The notes: a model not told the origin generated them from the letters alone. A stretch of DNA of 64,000 bases from Microbacterium sp. LWO13-1.2 (GCF_038397725.1 NZ_CP151634.1:310001-374000); one strand, 5' to 3'; numbered from the stretch's first letter, positions 50,048 to 58,859 are shown. A program made the numbers and translations.

Positions 50048-51489
50048 GATGAAATCTCCTCGAGCGTGCGCCCGCGAGTCCGCGGAGCGAGCAGATTGAT
50101 GATCCCGCCGACGACGAGGAACGAGACAAGACCCAGCAGGGTTCCGAGTAGCGGCAGTTGCGAGAGAACTCCGACGAGCAGGAACACACCGAGGCCCCCG
50201 CCGACGTGGCCGACGCTGTCGGCCAGCGCGTAAGCCGTGGTCCGGAAACGTGTGGGGAAGCTTTCTGCAGTGAGCGCATACTGCGCTGGGACCCACACGT
50301 TCTGACCGAAGAACATGATCACAGCACCGAGGAACATCATCCAGGTCTGGTCCCCCCCGGACGCGGTGACGAGCACGCCTACGAGAGTGATGAGGCTGCC
50401 GATGAGCATCCACCACTTGCGCTCGACTCGGTCGATGACAGACCGGGCGACGATTGCGGCCGCGATGAAACCGCTCAGTCCGACAGCAGACACGATTCCG
50501 GCCTCAGCTGGCGTGAATCCCTGGCGGACGAGTACTGAGGTAAAGGCGCCGGCGAAAGAATAGATCGTGATGTAGCCAAGCAGCCATGTCGCTCCGATGA
50601 CGGCGAGCCGCCAGAGGTACCGCGGGGATGTGAGCAGCTCTCGGATCGCGCTCAGCGTGCTGATCGTCGGTTCGGGGGGCGCGATGGCGATGGCATCCTC
50701 TGGGAGCAAGGGGGAACGTCGGGTGGCGATCGCTTCCATGCGCCCGATGACTCGCGCAGCCTCGCCGTGGTCGCCCCGATCGATGAGCCAGCGCGGGGAT
50801 TCCGGTAGCGCCAGTCGAAGGATCAGGGAGAATGCGGCGAGGATCGCCCCCACCGCATAGACCCAACGCCACCCTGTGGTGAAGCTGTCGGAGGCGATGG
50901 CGACGGGCAGACCTTGGGGCCAGGGGGTCATCGGGGTGGTGAGGTACAGACCGAGCCAGATCCCGAGCGCCGATCCGAGAGCTGCCATGAAGAAGAGCAC
51001 GCTGGTATAGCGACCGCGCATCCGACGTGGGGAGATCTCGTTGACGTAGACGTTGATGATCGCGAGGTCGGCGCCGACGCCGATGCCTGTGATCATTCGT
51101 GAGAGAGCGAAATGAGTCTCATCGATGGAGAACGTGGAGTAGAGCGATCCGAGACCGGTGATGATCATCGCGATGATGAGGAGCCGGTGGCGTCCGAAGC
51201 GGTCGGACAGCGGTCCGAGCACGAGAGCGCCAACACCGTATCCGAGAAGGCTGAGGAAGATCGGCAGTCCGATGAACTGGTCGGCCGTAGCCGGCGTGCA
51301 CCCTCCGATGATCTGAGCGCACGTCTGCACGAACGAGACGTTGATATTGAAGATGTCGTACTGGACGAACAACATGCCCAGTCCGATCGTGAGCACGGAA
51401 AGACTGCTCAACCCCCAGCGAGGGAAACGGTCGATGCGGTACAGCAACGCAACCTGAGGCTGCGTGGTGCGGGGTTCGACTCGGGACAT
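50044..51489 (-). CDS. MFS transporter, sugar/aromatic-acid porter type
   Basis: 481 aa, 12 membrane helices with a long central loop. Motif A GPLSDRFGRHRLLIIAM and the repeat-like PESPRWLIDRGDHGEAARV after helix 6 are sugar-porter-type markers. SD AAGGAGTCTCC before ATG 51487-51489. Operon with the amidase, upstream LuxR-type gene on the same strand 68 bp away. Confidence 0.92.
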   Translation of the reverse strand: MSRVEPRTTQPQVALLYRIDRFPRWGLSSLSVLTIGLGMLFVQYDIFNINVSFVQTCAQIIGGCTPATADQFIGLPIFLSLLGYGVGALVLGPLSDRFGRHRLLIIAMIITGLGSLYSTFSIDETHFALSRMITGIGVGADLAIINVYVNEISPRRMRGRYTSVLFFMAALGSALGIWLGLYLTTPMTPWPQGLPVAIASDSFTTGWRWVYAVGAILAAFSLILRLALPESPRWLIDRGDHGEAARVIGRMEAIATRRSPLLPEDAIAIAPPEPTISTLSAIRELLTSPRYLWRLAVIGATWLLGYITIYSFAGAFTSVLVRQGFTPAEAGIVSAVGLSGFIAAAIVARSVIDRVERKWWMLIGSLITLVGVLVTASGGDQTWMMFLGAVIMFFGQNVWVPAQYALTAESFPTRFRTTAYALADSVGHVGGGLGVFLLVGVLSQLPLLGTLLGLVSFLVVGGIINLLAPRTRGRTLEEISS

Positions 51490-51557
51490 GGAGACTCCTT
51501 TGTGCTCGCGATCTTTGTCGAGAGGAGTCTTACCGGTACCAGCAACCGCCACCATCG

Positions 51558-52235
51558 TCATTTATGACGATGCGTCACCACGTACGTCGCGAGTGCCGCC
51601 CGGTTCGGAGCACCCGTCTTTCCAAATGCATGAGTCAGGTGAGTCCTCAGAGTCGGCAGCGATATCCCGAGCGACTGACAGATCGCACGGTCACTCAGCC
51701 CCTCGGCCACCAGCCTCGCCACTTCATGTTCGCGCGATGTCAGAGGCATGAGCGTGAGAGGCGGGTCCTCCCAGAGCCGATGCACGACGTCCCCGACCGC
51801 CTGCAGCATGCGCACGTCATCGCGAGAAAAGCTCCCCCCGCTCTGGGATCTCCAGACGCGCAGATCCAGAGATCCCACCTCGGGCTTCTTCGGAAAATAG
51901 TTCAGGCCGTGGTGCATCCCCGAGCTGTACAGGAAGTCGTGCGCAAACTCGTCGTTGATCCGGGAAGTCAGCGTGATCGCCGACGCCTTTCCCATTCGAA
52001 GCATCCGCGGCGTAAGCGTGTCGATGTGCCGGTAGTGAGTGTCGTACGCGCGAAGCCTTTCTGCACCGAGATTCACGTCAACCGGATCCGCGTACGGTCC
52101 AGAAGAATCGAGTCGGTAGGAGACGAATGAGTCCGCTCGCAGCGCGCGAAGCAACAAACGGCCGAGCGCCTCACGCCGCTCCTCAAGTCGCTCGGCGGAA
52201 ACGGCGACCTCCATAATTTCCCAAGCCACGTCCAT
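51558..52235 (-). CDS. LuxR-family transcriptional regulator
   Basis: 225 aa. N-terminal ~150 residues are an unassigned sensor (GAF-like in length); residues ~160-222 are the Lux[24 protein letters not shown], then [20 protein letters not shown]. The same frame stays open for another kilobase upstream and runs through unrelated gene scraps, so I place the start at ATG 52233-52235 where the regulator's sequence begins. Just upstream of the MFS/amidase operon, its likely target. Confidence 0.88.
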   Translation of the reverse strand: MDVAWEIMEVAVSAERLEERREALGRLLLRALRADSFVSYRLDSSGPYADPVDVNLGAERLRAYDTHYRHIDTLTPRMLRMGKASAITLTSRINDEFAHDFLYSSGMHHGLNYFPKKPEVGSLDLRVWRSQSGGSFSRDDVRMLQAVGDVVHRLWEDPPLTLMPLTSREHEVARLVAEGLSDRAICQSLGISLPTLRTHLTHAFGKTGAPNRAALATYVVTHRHK

Positions 52236-52762
52236 CACGACCGCCTTTTGCCGGCTCTTGGTCCCCAGTCGAACCGATCCTACTGCTCGAGCTCGCGAGG
52301 AGATAGGACGTTTGTTCGCGCAAGCGCTCGAGCACCGACGGCGAGCAGGCAACCTCGCTTGGATTGTCCGGCTTCTTGATATGTGTTCGTACGCGCGACA
52401 CCGTGGGACCAGGCCCGCGTACCTCGCATATGCCGTCGACCCTCGCCGGTGACCGGGGTCCTCCCCGCGTGCCGATTGACCATCGAAGGCCGAGACCTGT
52501 CCACGAAGTCCATCCGCGGCGATGCCGCACGTGGCGGCCAGGTCTTCGAGCGTTTTGCTGCGGAGATGTCGTGGAGAATCGGAGAGGTGACACTCGGGGG
52601 CGACCGACGGCGCCGTCGTCGCCGCATCCGACACCGTCACGCTGGAGGTCGCCACCGAAGCGTCCTCCGCCCCATCGGCGACGGCACCGGCCGGCGGCCA
52701 CGGCTCGCCGCCGCCCACACGGGGAAGGCCCCGCCGCAGCATTCGCTCTGCCATGTCGACCG
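52236..52762. other. 527-bp stretch of decayed sequence
   Basis: No intact gene. The only recognisable piece is the FAD-dehydrogenase scrap at 52416-52553 on the minus strand. The rest is GC-rich sequence in which long frames stay open by composition only. Confidence 0.7.
52416..52553 (-). pseudogene. Scrap of an FAD-dependent (3-ketosteroid dehydrogenase-like) oxidoreductase
   Basis: About 46 codons: [20 protein letters not shown], then [19 protein letters not shown] and AYARYAG. The layout, with an LAxxxGI helix followed by FNxxxxxGxDxxFxRG, is the cap-region pattern of KstD/fumarate-reductase-type flavoproteins. Nothing upstream or downstream continues it. Together with the etfA remnant next to it, this suggests a lost steroid or fatty-acid oxidation locus. 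Confidence 0.55.
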
Positions 52763-53222
52763 CTACTTCTTCCGCGACTCGAGCGCGGCGATGATCTGCG
52801 GGACGATCGTGAACAGATTGCCGACGATGCCGAAATCGGCCATCTCGAAGATCGGCGCCTCCGGGTCCTTGTTGATCGCGACGATCGTCTTCGACGTCGG
52901 CATCTCCGGCGCGATGCTTGATCGCGCCGGAGATGCCAAGTGCGACATACGGCCGCGGCGACACCGAGACGCCGGTCTGCCCGACCTGGTGCGACTGCGG
53001 GATGTACCCGGCATCGACGGCCGCGCGCGAAGCGCCGACCGCCGCGCAGAGAGCGTCGGCGAGCTCCTCGACGAGCACGATCTTCTTCTTCGACGCCAGC
53101 CCGCGGCCTCCGGATACGGCTCTGGTCGCGCCACGCAGCTCGGGGCGCCACGATGCGACCTCGACCGCTTCGACCGCCCGGCCGTCCCCGAGCGCCGCGT
53201 AGTCCCACTCCGCAATCAGAAC
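52763..53222 (-). pseudogene. etfA: Frameshifted C-terminal remnant of electron-transfer flavoprotein alpha (etfA)
   Basis: The first part reads [40 protein letters not shown] and [15 protein letters not shown], the FAD-binding C-terminal domain of EtfA. After 52905 the frame shifts by +1 and continues [20 protein letters not shown] to a normal end ALESRKK. The N-terminal half (~150 residues) is missing, so the gene is dead. The frameshift falls in the right arm of a perfect 17-bp hairpin (52899-52937). Confidence 0.88.
52899..52937. repeat. Perfect 17-bp inverted repeat at the etfA frameshift
   Basis: Arms 52899-52915 and 52921-52937 are perfectly complementary with a 5-nt loop. Both arms lie within etfA coding sequence: one encodes GISGAI, the other covers HRAG and the junction. 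A functional gene would need GGN-ATG there, giving only an imperfect hairpin; the extra base makes it perfect. Confidence 0.9.
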
Positions 53223-53557
53223 TCCCCGATCGCGAGTCCGAGCCGAAGGTACAGATCCGTCACTGCCTCGTTGTTCACCCGGTACTTGACCCACACACCC
53301 TTGCGAGATCCCCCTGCCGAACTCGGTGGATCAGCAATCACCAGCCCCGCAGCCTCGAGCTCATTCAGACGCGGCTGAATCGTCGTTGGCCCGAGCGCCA
53401 AAGCGTCGCAGATCGGGCCGACCGTGACGTCGGGGTTGCTGCGGAGGAACCGAAGGATCGCTACCTTGACGAGGTTACCGAGGAGCGCGATCGGATCCTG
53501 GGCGTCTTCTGATCCCGCCGGCTGGGCTAGTCGTGGCATGTTCCGATTCTCTCGCAC
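53216..53557 (-). CDS. ArsR-like winged-helix regulator
   Basis: 113 aa, mostly one winged [23 protein letters not shown] then [20 protein letters not shown] and [15 protein letters not shown], an ArsR/PadR-like arrangement. No metal-binding Cys pair. GTG start at 53557; an ATG at 53539 is an alternative. It overlaps the etfA remnant by 7 bp, so the remnant was joined to its end. A 21-bp palindrome 52 bp upstream may be its operator. Confidence 0.75.
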   Translation of the reverse strand: MRENRNMPRLAQPAGSEDAQDPIALLGNLVKVAILRFLRSNPDVTVGPICDALALGPTTIQPRLNELEAAGLVIADPPSSAGGSRKGVWVKYRVNNEAVTDLYLRLGLAIGEF

Positions 53558-53927
53558 TGCCCGTCGACAGGTCTAGCAAACCATCCGATTTAGACCTGTA
53601 CTTCGCGACCATACTGCTATACAGTATGGCCATGTCGGCGACACGCGCGATCCAGGCGTTGGGCTCCAAGCCCACCACCTGCGGCGCGTCGACTGCGGAA
53701 GAGGTGTCCCCAGAGATCCAGGCCAAGCGTCCCGGATTGAACGCCGCTCGAAAGCCCCGGGACATGGAATGCATGAGAACCGACTGCATCCGGGTTATCC
53801 ACATTCTGGCCAAAAGTCGCTACACGCTGGTTCGCCTCGTACGTAGAATTCCCGCACGGCAACCGTCGCGCGAGCCGTACCGTCCGTGCACGGTCGCCAT
53901 CCTGGAGGATCAGGGGGGTCGACGATA
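53558..53927. other. 370-bp gap with a palindrome but no clear gene
   Basis: Holds the CCATACTG/CAGTATGG palindrome (53609-53629) and otherwise no recognisable coding sequence. A plus-strand frame runs through it to 53928 but matches nothing I know and lacks a ribosome site. Confidence 0.6.
53609..53629. promoter_or_regulatory. 21-bp palindromic operator candidate
   Basis: CCATACTG and CAGTATGG are perfect 8-bp arms around CTATA. The centre provides TATA-rich promoter-like sequence for the minus-strand ArsR-like gene that begins 52 bp away, so autorepression is plausible. Confidence 0.55.
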
Positions 53928-54425
53928 ATGGCGAGCGCACAGTCAGGGAGGCGTGGGCTGACGTGGGCAGTCATTGGCGGCTTGGTCTTGGTCGCCGGCA
54001 TCGTCGCGATCGTTATCGGCTCCATGCTCACTCAGAGTCCACCGACGCCGACCGATCCAACCGGCAAGCCGACAATGCAGCCCACTCCCCCGACGAGTCC
54101 GGATGGTGAGGAGTCCGTCGATCCCACCGTCATGGACCACGGCTGGCGACCGGAGCCGATCACGACGGACCCCGAGACATACATCCGCGCCGCGCTTGAA
54201 GCAGCATCCACATTCGACACGACGAAGGGCGAGCGTGAAGCGTGGCTCGACTACCTCGACACGTGGTTCACTCCCGACACCCGATTCAACTCCGAAGCTG
54301 ATCAACTCACCGCCATGACCGACTCACAAGGATTAATGCGCCAGGGAGTGGTTCTCCCCCAGCAGGAGTGGGACTCGCTCGCGAATGAGGACGGTCGGGT
54401 GGTGGCCACCAGGAATTGCGAGTAG
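53928..54425 (+). pseudogene. Truncated membrane-anchored protein of an actinobacterial conjugative element
   Basis: 165 codons. Starts with a short cytoplasmic segment, one membrane helix (WAVIGGLVLVAGIVAIVIGS), a Pro/Thr-rich linker and PITTDPETYIRAALEAASTF, WLDYLDTWFTPDTRF and VLPQQEWDSLANEDGRV. These blocks recall a small accessory protein of actinobacterial integrative/conjugative elements (from memory). The product ends abruptly in ATRNCE just after the conserved block, and the neighbouring minus-strand gene enters here, so the 3' end has been lost. Confidence 0.65.
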
Positions 54426-54694
54426 TGGACGCGCAGATCGTTCGGGGCGTCGTAGTTCTTCGATTCGGCGAAGAACATGTGACCGTCATAGTCACCGTAT
54501 TTGAGCGTTCCTCCGAGGTCGAATGAGAACGTCTGCCCTCCGTGCGGCCACGCGAAAGTCAGCTTCTCCACGGCGGGTAGGTTCGGATTTACCCAGTGTG
54601 CGTTGACTCTTGTAGTTGACTCAAGCCAACGCTTCGCGCGCTTTGCGCCGTCCGCTCCCTTGGCTTGAGCCGACTCCCCCTTGATTACGGCCAT
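54302..54694 (-). pseudogene. Truncated nuclease-like hypothetical gene
   Basis: 130 codons. The first ~95 residues look genuine: WVNPNLPAVEKLTFAWPHGG, SFDLGGTLKYGDYDGH and MFFAESKNYDAPNDL, where D...E-S-K resembles a PD-(D/E)xK nuclease core. After HYSQFLVA (about 54410) the frame becomes the antisense of the truncated conjugative-element gene, so the two broken genes are joined tail to tail there. Function unknown. Confidence 0.6.
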
Positions 54695-54911
54695 GTCCCG
54701 TACATTAGCGAAGTCTCGTCGTTCGTCTACTCATGACGACGCGAACCGCCGTCTGCTGTGCGCGGCTTGCCCGCGCTCCGTACGTCCGTCATTAGCTCTT
54801 CTGCACCGGCAACCTCGCCGCCAGCCGCCGAGTCGCTTGGCTCTTCCAGAGAGCCATTGTGACCGAGGTACACAACACCTCGCACTGTAATCTGGCCTCC
54901 AGGAGGCACGA

Positions 54912-55166
54912 TTGTCCCGGATCTCGGCATGGCGAGCAGACGACGTGGTCACGTATGACGTGATGCGGGAGTCTGCGACGACGCTGATTGCACTGTTGCT
55001 TCGAGCAGCCGGGCTCGACCCTCGAGCGGCCGATCGCATTACGCCCGAGATCGCAGATTGGCGGGACGACGTTCTCACCGTCGACGCGTACGACCGCGCC
55101 GCCGTCACAGCGTTGGTAGAGCGGATCAACACCCGCTCCCACGAACTCACTGGGGAGACGTCGTGA
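54912..55166 (+). CDS. Putative antitoxin partner of the zeta-like toxin
   Basis: 84 aa, no recognised domain: acidic, alpha-helical (WRADDVVTYDVMRESATTLI, then LVERINTRSHELTGE). TTG start supported by AGGAGG 5 nt upstream. Its stop overlaps the toxin start (GTGA). Small acidic protein immediately upstream of and coupled to a zeta toxin is the standard antitoxin arrangement; the name rests on that context. The 217 bp upstream (54695-54911) hold nothing recognisable. Confidence 0.65.
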   Translation: MSRISAWRADDVVTYDVMRESATTLIALLLRAAGLDPRAADRITPEIADWRDDVLTVDAYDRAAVTALVERINTRSHELTGETS

Positions 55167-56176
55167 GCGACTGGGAGCTCAGCAACGAGAACCATCAGGA
55201 AGTTCTGCGGCGCGACATCCTGCCGCTCTACTTCCCGCCCGCAGTCTCAAGCGATGATCCGACGCTCGTCTTGCTGATCGGCCAGCCCGGAGCCGGTAGG
55301 TCTCGGTCAACGGGCCAACTGATCGCAGAACACGGGGCCGACGTCGCGGCGCTGAACGCGGACGACCTTGGGGCGTTCCATCCGCGCTTTCTCGAGCTCG
55401 CTGCCTCTCGCTCCCCTGAAGCATCCGCGGCCCTTTCTCGCGCCACCGCCGGATGGGTGCGCGACTGCGTCCGATTCGCCCGTGAGAACCATCGCTCGTT
55501 GCTCCTTGAGGGAGCGTTCCAAGACCCGTCGATCGCCCTAGCCACGGCGGCACGGTTCGCTGCAGAAGGATTCGCTACGCGCATCGTCGTCGTCGCCTCG
55601 CGACGCGCCGAGAGCTTGATGTGCGTTGTGTCGCGATACTTGCGCGAGGTGCATGCGGGTGCTCCTGCGCAGTACACAAGCCTGGCTGCGCATGATCGCG
55701 GATTCACCGCTACACGATCGCTCGTTCCCGCCATCGAAGAGTCAGCAGCCGTGGATCGCCTCACAGTGCTGGGACGCGGCGGTCGGGTGGCCTTCGACGC
55801 GCAACGCGCGGGAGCAACAGATGCATTCGCCGGCGCTGACGCGGCACTGGCGGCTGCGCAATCTGCCCGAATGAGCCGACTCGATGCGACGCAGTGGTTG
55901 AGTGAACTGCACCACGTCACCGACTTCGCGACCTCCAGACGTGATCTGTCGCGCGGCGTGACCGAGTCGCTCGTCGAGCTCCACGCCATTGCGCTGGATG
56001 AGCTGATCCCCGAACTGCACGTCCCCACGGGCGGGAAGTTCGCGATGGTGATGGCGCAGAAAGTATCCGCGCGCCTCGAACTGCTGCGTCGTTCGTTGCG
56101 GACGGAGGAGGCGGTGGATGCTGCGACGCCGATCTTGGTGCCGGGTGGCCCCGAGCATGGCGGGCTGTCGCGCTGA
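55163..56176 (+). CDS. Zeta-toxin-family protein with altered Walker A
   Basis: 337 aa. Zeta toxins phosphorylate UDP-N-acetylglucosamine and so block wall synthesis. Visible parts: P-loop LLIGQPGAGRSRSTG (residues ~38-52), ALNADDLGAFHPRF (substrate Asp), SLLLEGAFQDP and ATRIVVVASRRAESL. The P-loop Lys that contacts ATP phosphate is Arg (GAGRS rather than GAGKT), which would weaken or abolish kinase activity unless compensated. The C-terminal ~140 residues extend past the minimal kinase. GTG start at 55163 coupled to the antitoxin. Confidence 0.8.
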   Translation: MSDWELSNENHQEVLRRDILPLYFPPAVSSDDPTLVLLIGQPGAGRSRSTGQLIAEHGADVAALNADDLGAFHPRFLELAASRSPEASAALSRATAGWVRDCVRFARENHRSLLLEGAFQDPSIALATAARFAAEGFATRIVVVASRRAESLMCVVSRYLREVHAGAPAQYTSLAAHDRGFTATRSLVPAIEESAAVDRLTVLGRGGRVAFDAQRAGATDAFAGADAALAAAQSARMSRLDATQWLSELHHVTDFATSRRDLSRGVTESLVELHAIALDELIPELHVPTGGKFAMVMAQKVSARLELLRRSLRTEEAVDAATPILVPGGPEHGGLSR

Positions 56177-56191
56177 GGCCTGCGAGTCGAA

Positions 56192-56256
56192 CTAGGGAAA
56201 TCTAGTAAAGTCTAACCGAGTCTAATATTTCGCTAGACTCGACTAGATATCCCTAG
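56192..56256. promoter_or_regulatory. 65-bp nested inverted repeat upstream of the AAA ATPase gene
   Basis: Outer arms CTAGGGAAATCTAGT (56192-56206) and ACTAGATATCCCTAG (56242-56256) match at 14 of 15 positions; inner arms CGAGTCTA (56217-56224) and TAGACTCG (56234-56241) are perfect. Extra AGTCTA copies (56209-56214) give four to five similar half-sites. The stretch is AT-rich against a GC-rich background and ends 33 bp before the ATPase start, like a multi-site operator or an iteron-type region. Confidence 0.7.
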
Positions 56257-56289
56257 GCTTCCCTCGATTTCGTCAGCAGGAGGCGTCAG

Positions 56290-57459
56290 ATGGATCCCGT
56301 ACGGAACCCCTACTCACCCGGAGCGGGTCGCAAACCGGCCGCGCTTGTCGGACGTGACGATGCGCTTCAGACGTGGGCCATCGCATTGAAGCGCGCCGAG
56401 CTCGGGCGCACCGATCAGCCATTCGTGCTCTACGGGTTGCGCGGTGTGGGGAAGACGGTGCTGCTTTCGGAGTTCCGGCGCAACGCGCTCAAGAAGGATT
56501 GGATCGTTGCGCAGATCGAGGCCGGGTCGGGTAAGCCGCTGCGCGAGCTGCTCGGTGAAGCGTTGTACGCGCCTCTCGCGGATCTTGCACGGCCTTCCTC
56601 CGGGAAGCGGCTCCTGAAGGCGCTCAAGACCGCGGTCAGCTTCAAGACCTCGTACGACACCACCGGGACGTGGACGTTCGGACTCGACCTCTCCGGGACG
56701 CCCGGCGGGGGTGCCGACACCGGCATTCTGGACACCGACCTGAAGAAGCTCATCCACGATCTTGCGGACGCAGCCGAGGAAGAAGGCGTCGGCCTGGCAA
56801 TCCTCGTCGACGAGGCGCAAGACCTCGCCGTCGACGAGCTCGTCACACTCTGCACGATCGCCCACGCGGCCGCCCAAGACAACTGGCCTGCGCTGTTCGC
56901 ATTTGCGGGCCTGCCCAGTCTGCCGCGAATCCTCGCCGAAGCGAAGTCGTACGCCGAACGCTTCCAGTACTCGCGGATCCACCAGATCGACCAGAGCGTC
57001 GTGGCCGAGGCCTTGACAATTCCCGCCGCGCACGAAGACGCATCCTGGGACGATGATGCCGTCGACGTCGTGGTCGCAGCATCCGGCCGCTACCCGTACT
57101 TCATCCAGCAATACGGACAGGAGACCTGGAACGCAGCACCCGGATCCACCATCACCGCGCGGGATGCCGAGATCGGCGTCCTCCAGGGAAACAACCAGCT
57201 CGACAGCGGATTCTTCCGGGTCCGCTGGGACAGGGCCACGCCTTCCGAGCAGCAGTATCTCAGGGCGATGGCCGCCGACGGCGACGACGGCAGTTCCTCC
57301 GGAGAGATCGCGACCCGGCTCGGCAAGAAACCGAAGAGCATCGGCCCCGTCCGTGCCGCGCTGATCAGCAAGGGCCTCGTTTTCGCCCCGGAGCACGGCG
57401 TCGTCGCCTTCACCGTCCCAGGGATGGCCGCCTTCATCGGACGACAGATCGAGCTGTAG
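56290..57459 (+). CDS. AAA-type ATPase with C-terminal winged helix
   Basis: 389 aa. N-terminus MDPVRNPYSPGAGRKPAALV leads into Walker A LYGLRGVGKTVLL (residues ~49-60); Walker B is LAILVDEAQDLAVDE; a sensor-like FAFAGLPSLPRIL follows. The C-terminal ~80 residues form a winged-helix-like segment (SSSGEIATRLGKKPKSIGPV). This fits the archaeal-type ATPase/STAND-like group (COG1672) often carried on actinobacterial mobile elements; role unknown, possibly defence or regulation. Confidence 0.82.
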   Translation: MDPVRNPYSPGAGRKPAALVGRDDALQTWAIALKRAELGRTDQPFVLYGLRGVGKTVLLSEFRRNALKKDWIVAQIEAGSGKPLRELLGEALYAPLADLARPSSGKRLLKALKTAVSFKTSYDTTGTWTFGLDLSGTPGGGADTGILDTDLKKLIHDLADAAEEEGVGLAILVDEAQDLAVDELVTLCTIAHAAAQDNWPALFAFAGLPSLPRILAEAKSYAERFQYSRIHQIDQSVVAEALTIPAAHEDASWDDDAVDVVVAASGRYPYFIQQYGQETWNAAPGSTITARDAEIGVLQGNNQLDSGFFRVRWDRATPSEQQYLRAMAADGDDGSSSGEIATRLGKKPKSIGPVRAALISKGLVFAPEHGVVAFTVPGMAAFIGRQIEL

Positions 57460-57678
57460 ATCGCATCCTGACCACTCTTGCGTCGGCTTCCTGGTAAGTG
57501 GCTACGGACGCGACCGGAGGGGTGCGCAGTGCCGGGACCGTGAAATAGCGGACCGAGCGCAGCGAGGGAGCATATGCCGCGAAAGCCCGGAACGGAGCAC
57601 CCCGCAGGGAGCTACGATGAGCCACCAGGAAAGACGCCTGCCCGACATCGGCAACCGTCTCGCGCAGGACACATCGCC

Positions 57679-57957
57679 TCACTCCTCCGCGAGGTCGGCG
57701 AGCATCGCGATGAACTCACGGCGGTTCGCGGTAGGTTCGGTGACCATCACTCGGATCGCCGCTCCTAACTGATCTCGCTGCCCCGCTGGCAGGCCCGCAA
57801 GCGGCGCGAGACACCAGTCCTGGTCTTCGTCGAGCGTGTAGCCGGGCTCCTCTGCTTCCTTGTCGGGATAGTAGGTGAATGAGGAGACCGCGACCCGGTA
57901 GAGGGTCGCCTCGACGTCGGTTTGGTCGATTGCAGGCACGGCGTTCGTCGTGGTCAT
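57679..57957 (-). CDS. Hypothetical protein, last gene of a four-gene mobile-element operon
   Basis: 92 aa, acidic. DVEATLYRVAVSSFTYYPDK and WCLAPLAGLPAGQRDQLGAA are its most distinctive parts; no domain recognised. ATG overlaps the stop of the 301-aa gene (ATGA), so the two are co-translated. The 219 bp downstream of it (57460-57678) separate it from the convergent ATPase gene and hold nothing I can identify. Confidence 0.65.
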   Translation of the reverse strand: MTTTNAVPAIDQTDVEATLYRVAVSSFTYYPDKEAEEPGYTLDEDQDWCLAPLAGLPAGQRDQLGAAIRVMVTEPTANRREFIAMLADLAEE

Positions 57958-58859
57958 CGGTTCATTCCCATCGTCTGGTTCGGTTGCAGCATCGGGTGCG
58001 GTGCCGCAGGGTCGAGGTGGTGCGGATGTCGCGGAGGCTCGCGGTGCCGGAGTTGATCGTTGATCCGCTTGCCGATCGCGTCGAGGCGCACCTCTTCGAT
58101 CTCTTTCGCGCTGCGCCTGGACTTCGGCGTCGGCTTCGGGCCCGGAGGTTTGCGGCCGAGTTCCTTCTCGAGCCGCTCCAGGACCTCCCGCTTGTCAGCA
58201 AGGATGCCTGCGGCGCGGATCCGCTTGCTCTGCCGCTTGAAGGCGGCCAAGAGCTCGGGCGGCGTTGGCGGCCCTTTGACCATGCGGTTGATCGCGCGCT
58301 TGCCCCACGTCTGAGCGAAGAACGCGCTCGCCGCCGCATCATTCGCGGCGACGTCATCCGCGGTACTGACGTGCAGCCGGCGCACCGGCAACCCCAACTC
58401 GCGGCGGCGCTTCTCACGGTCGCGCCACGCGGTTTGCTTGGCCATTTCCTTCTCCCGGTTCTCGGCGTACCTGGCACGGCGCCGGGCCTTGATCTCATCA
58501 GCGTTCTCGGCGTAGTACTTGGCCCGCCGTTCGAGCTCACGGAGCGGATTGGCGCGGTACTTCGCTCTGTTCTTGGCGTTCTCTCGCTCCTTGTGCCCTT
58601 CCCTCCAGCGCTTCGCCCTCCCCCGCCGCAACTCCTTGTACCGCTCCGGGTCGCGGGCACGCTGTGCGACCCGGTACTGACGCTGCTTCTCGAGAAGCTC
58701 CTCGCGGTGCTCCGCGTAGTAGTCACGCGCGTAGGCGCGGCGGCTTTCGACTCGAGCCTGCTTCTTGAAGTAGAGCTGGTGGTAGGTGTGCGCGATCTTC
58801 ACCCGCACGTCCTCGGTCTCGTGTTCGATGCGTTCGAGGGCGTCATCATCGTCGGACAT
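57954..58859 (-). CDS. Highly charged coiled-coil protein of unknown function
   Basis: 301 aa. Residues ~1-150 are a nearly continuous charged helix rich in Arg, Glu and Tyr (KARRRARYAENREKEMAKQ), a single long coiled coil with a roughly 20-residue periodicity of YAxxRExxxxKxR units. The C-terminal third is basic and Pro-rich (GRKPPGPKPTPKSRRS) and could bind nucleic acid. No enzymatic motif. It lies in a tight operon with glutaredoxin-like and small hypothetical genes. Confidence 0.7.
   Translation of the reverse strand: MSDDDDALERIEHETEDVRVKIAHTYHQLYFKKQARVESRRAYARDYYAEHREELLEKQRQYRVAQRARDPERYKELRRGRAKRWREGHKERENAKNRAKYRANPLRELERRAKYYAENADEIKARRRARYAENREKEMAKQTAWRDREKRRRELGLPVRRLHVSTADDVAANDAAASAFFAQTWGKRAINRMVKGPPTPPELLAAFKRQSKRIRAAGILADKREVLERLEKELGRKPPGPKPTPKSRRSAKEIEEVRLDAIGKRINDQLRHREPPRHPHHLDPAAPHPMLQPNQTMGMNR

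Noticed and set aside
51558..53294. A 578-codon frame that would fuse etfA C-terminus, a flavoprotein piece and the LuxR regulator
   Set aside because: The frame is open by high GC only; it leaves the etfA reading frame at the hairpin and the pieces belong to different families. Treated as scraps plus a separate LuxR gene.
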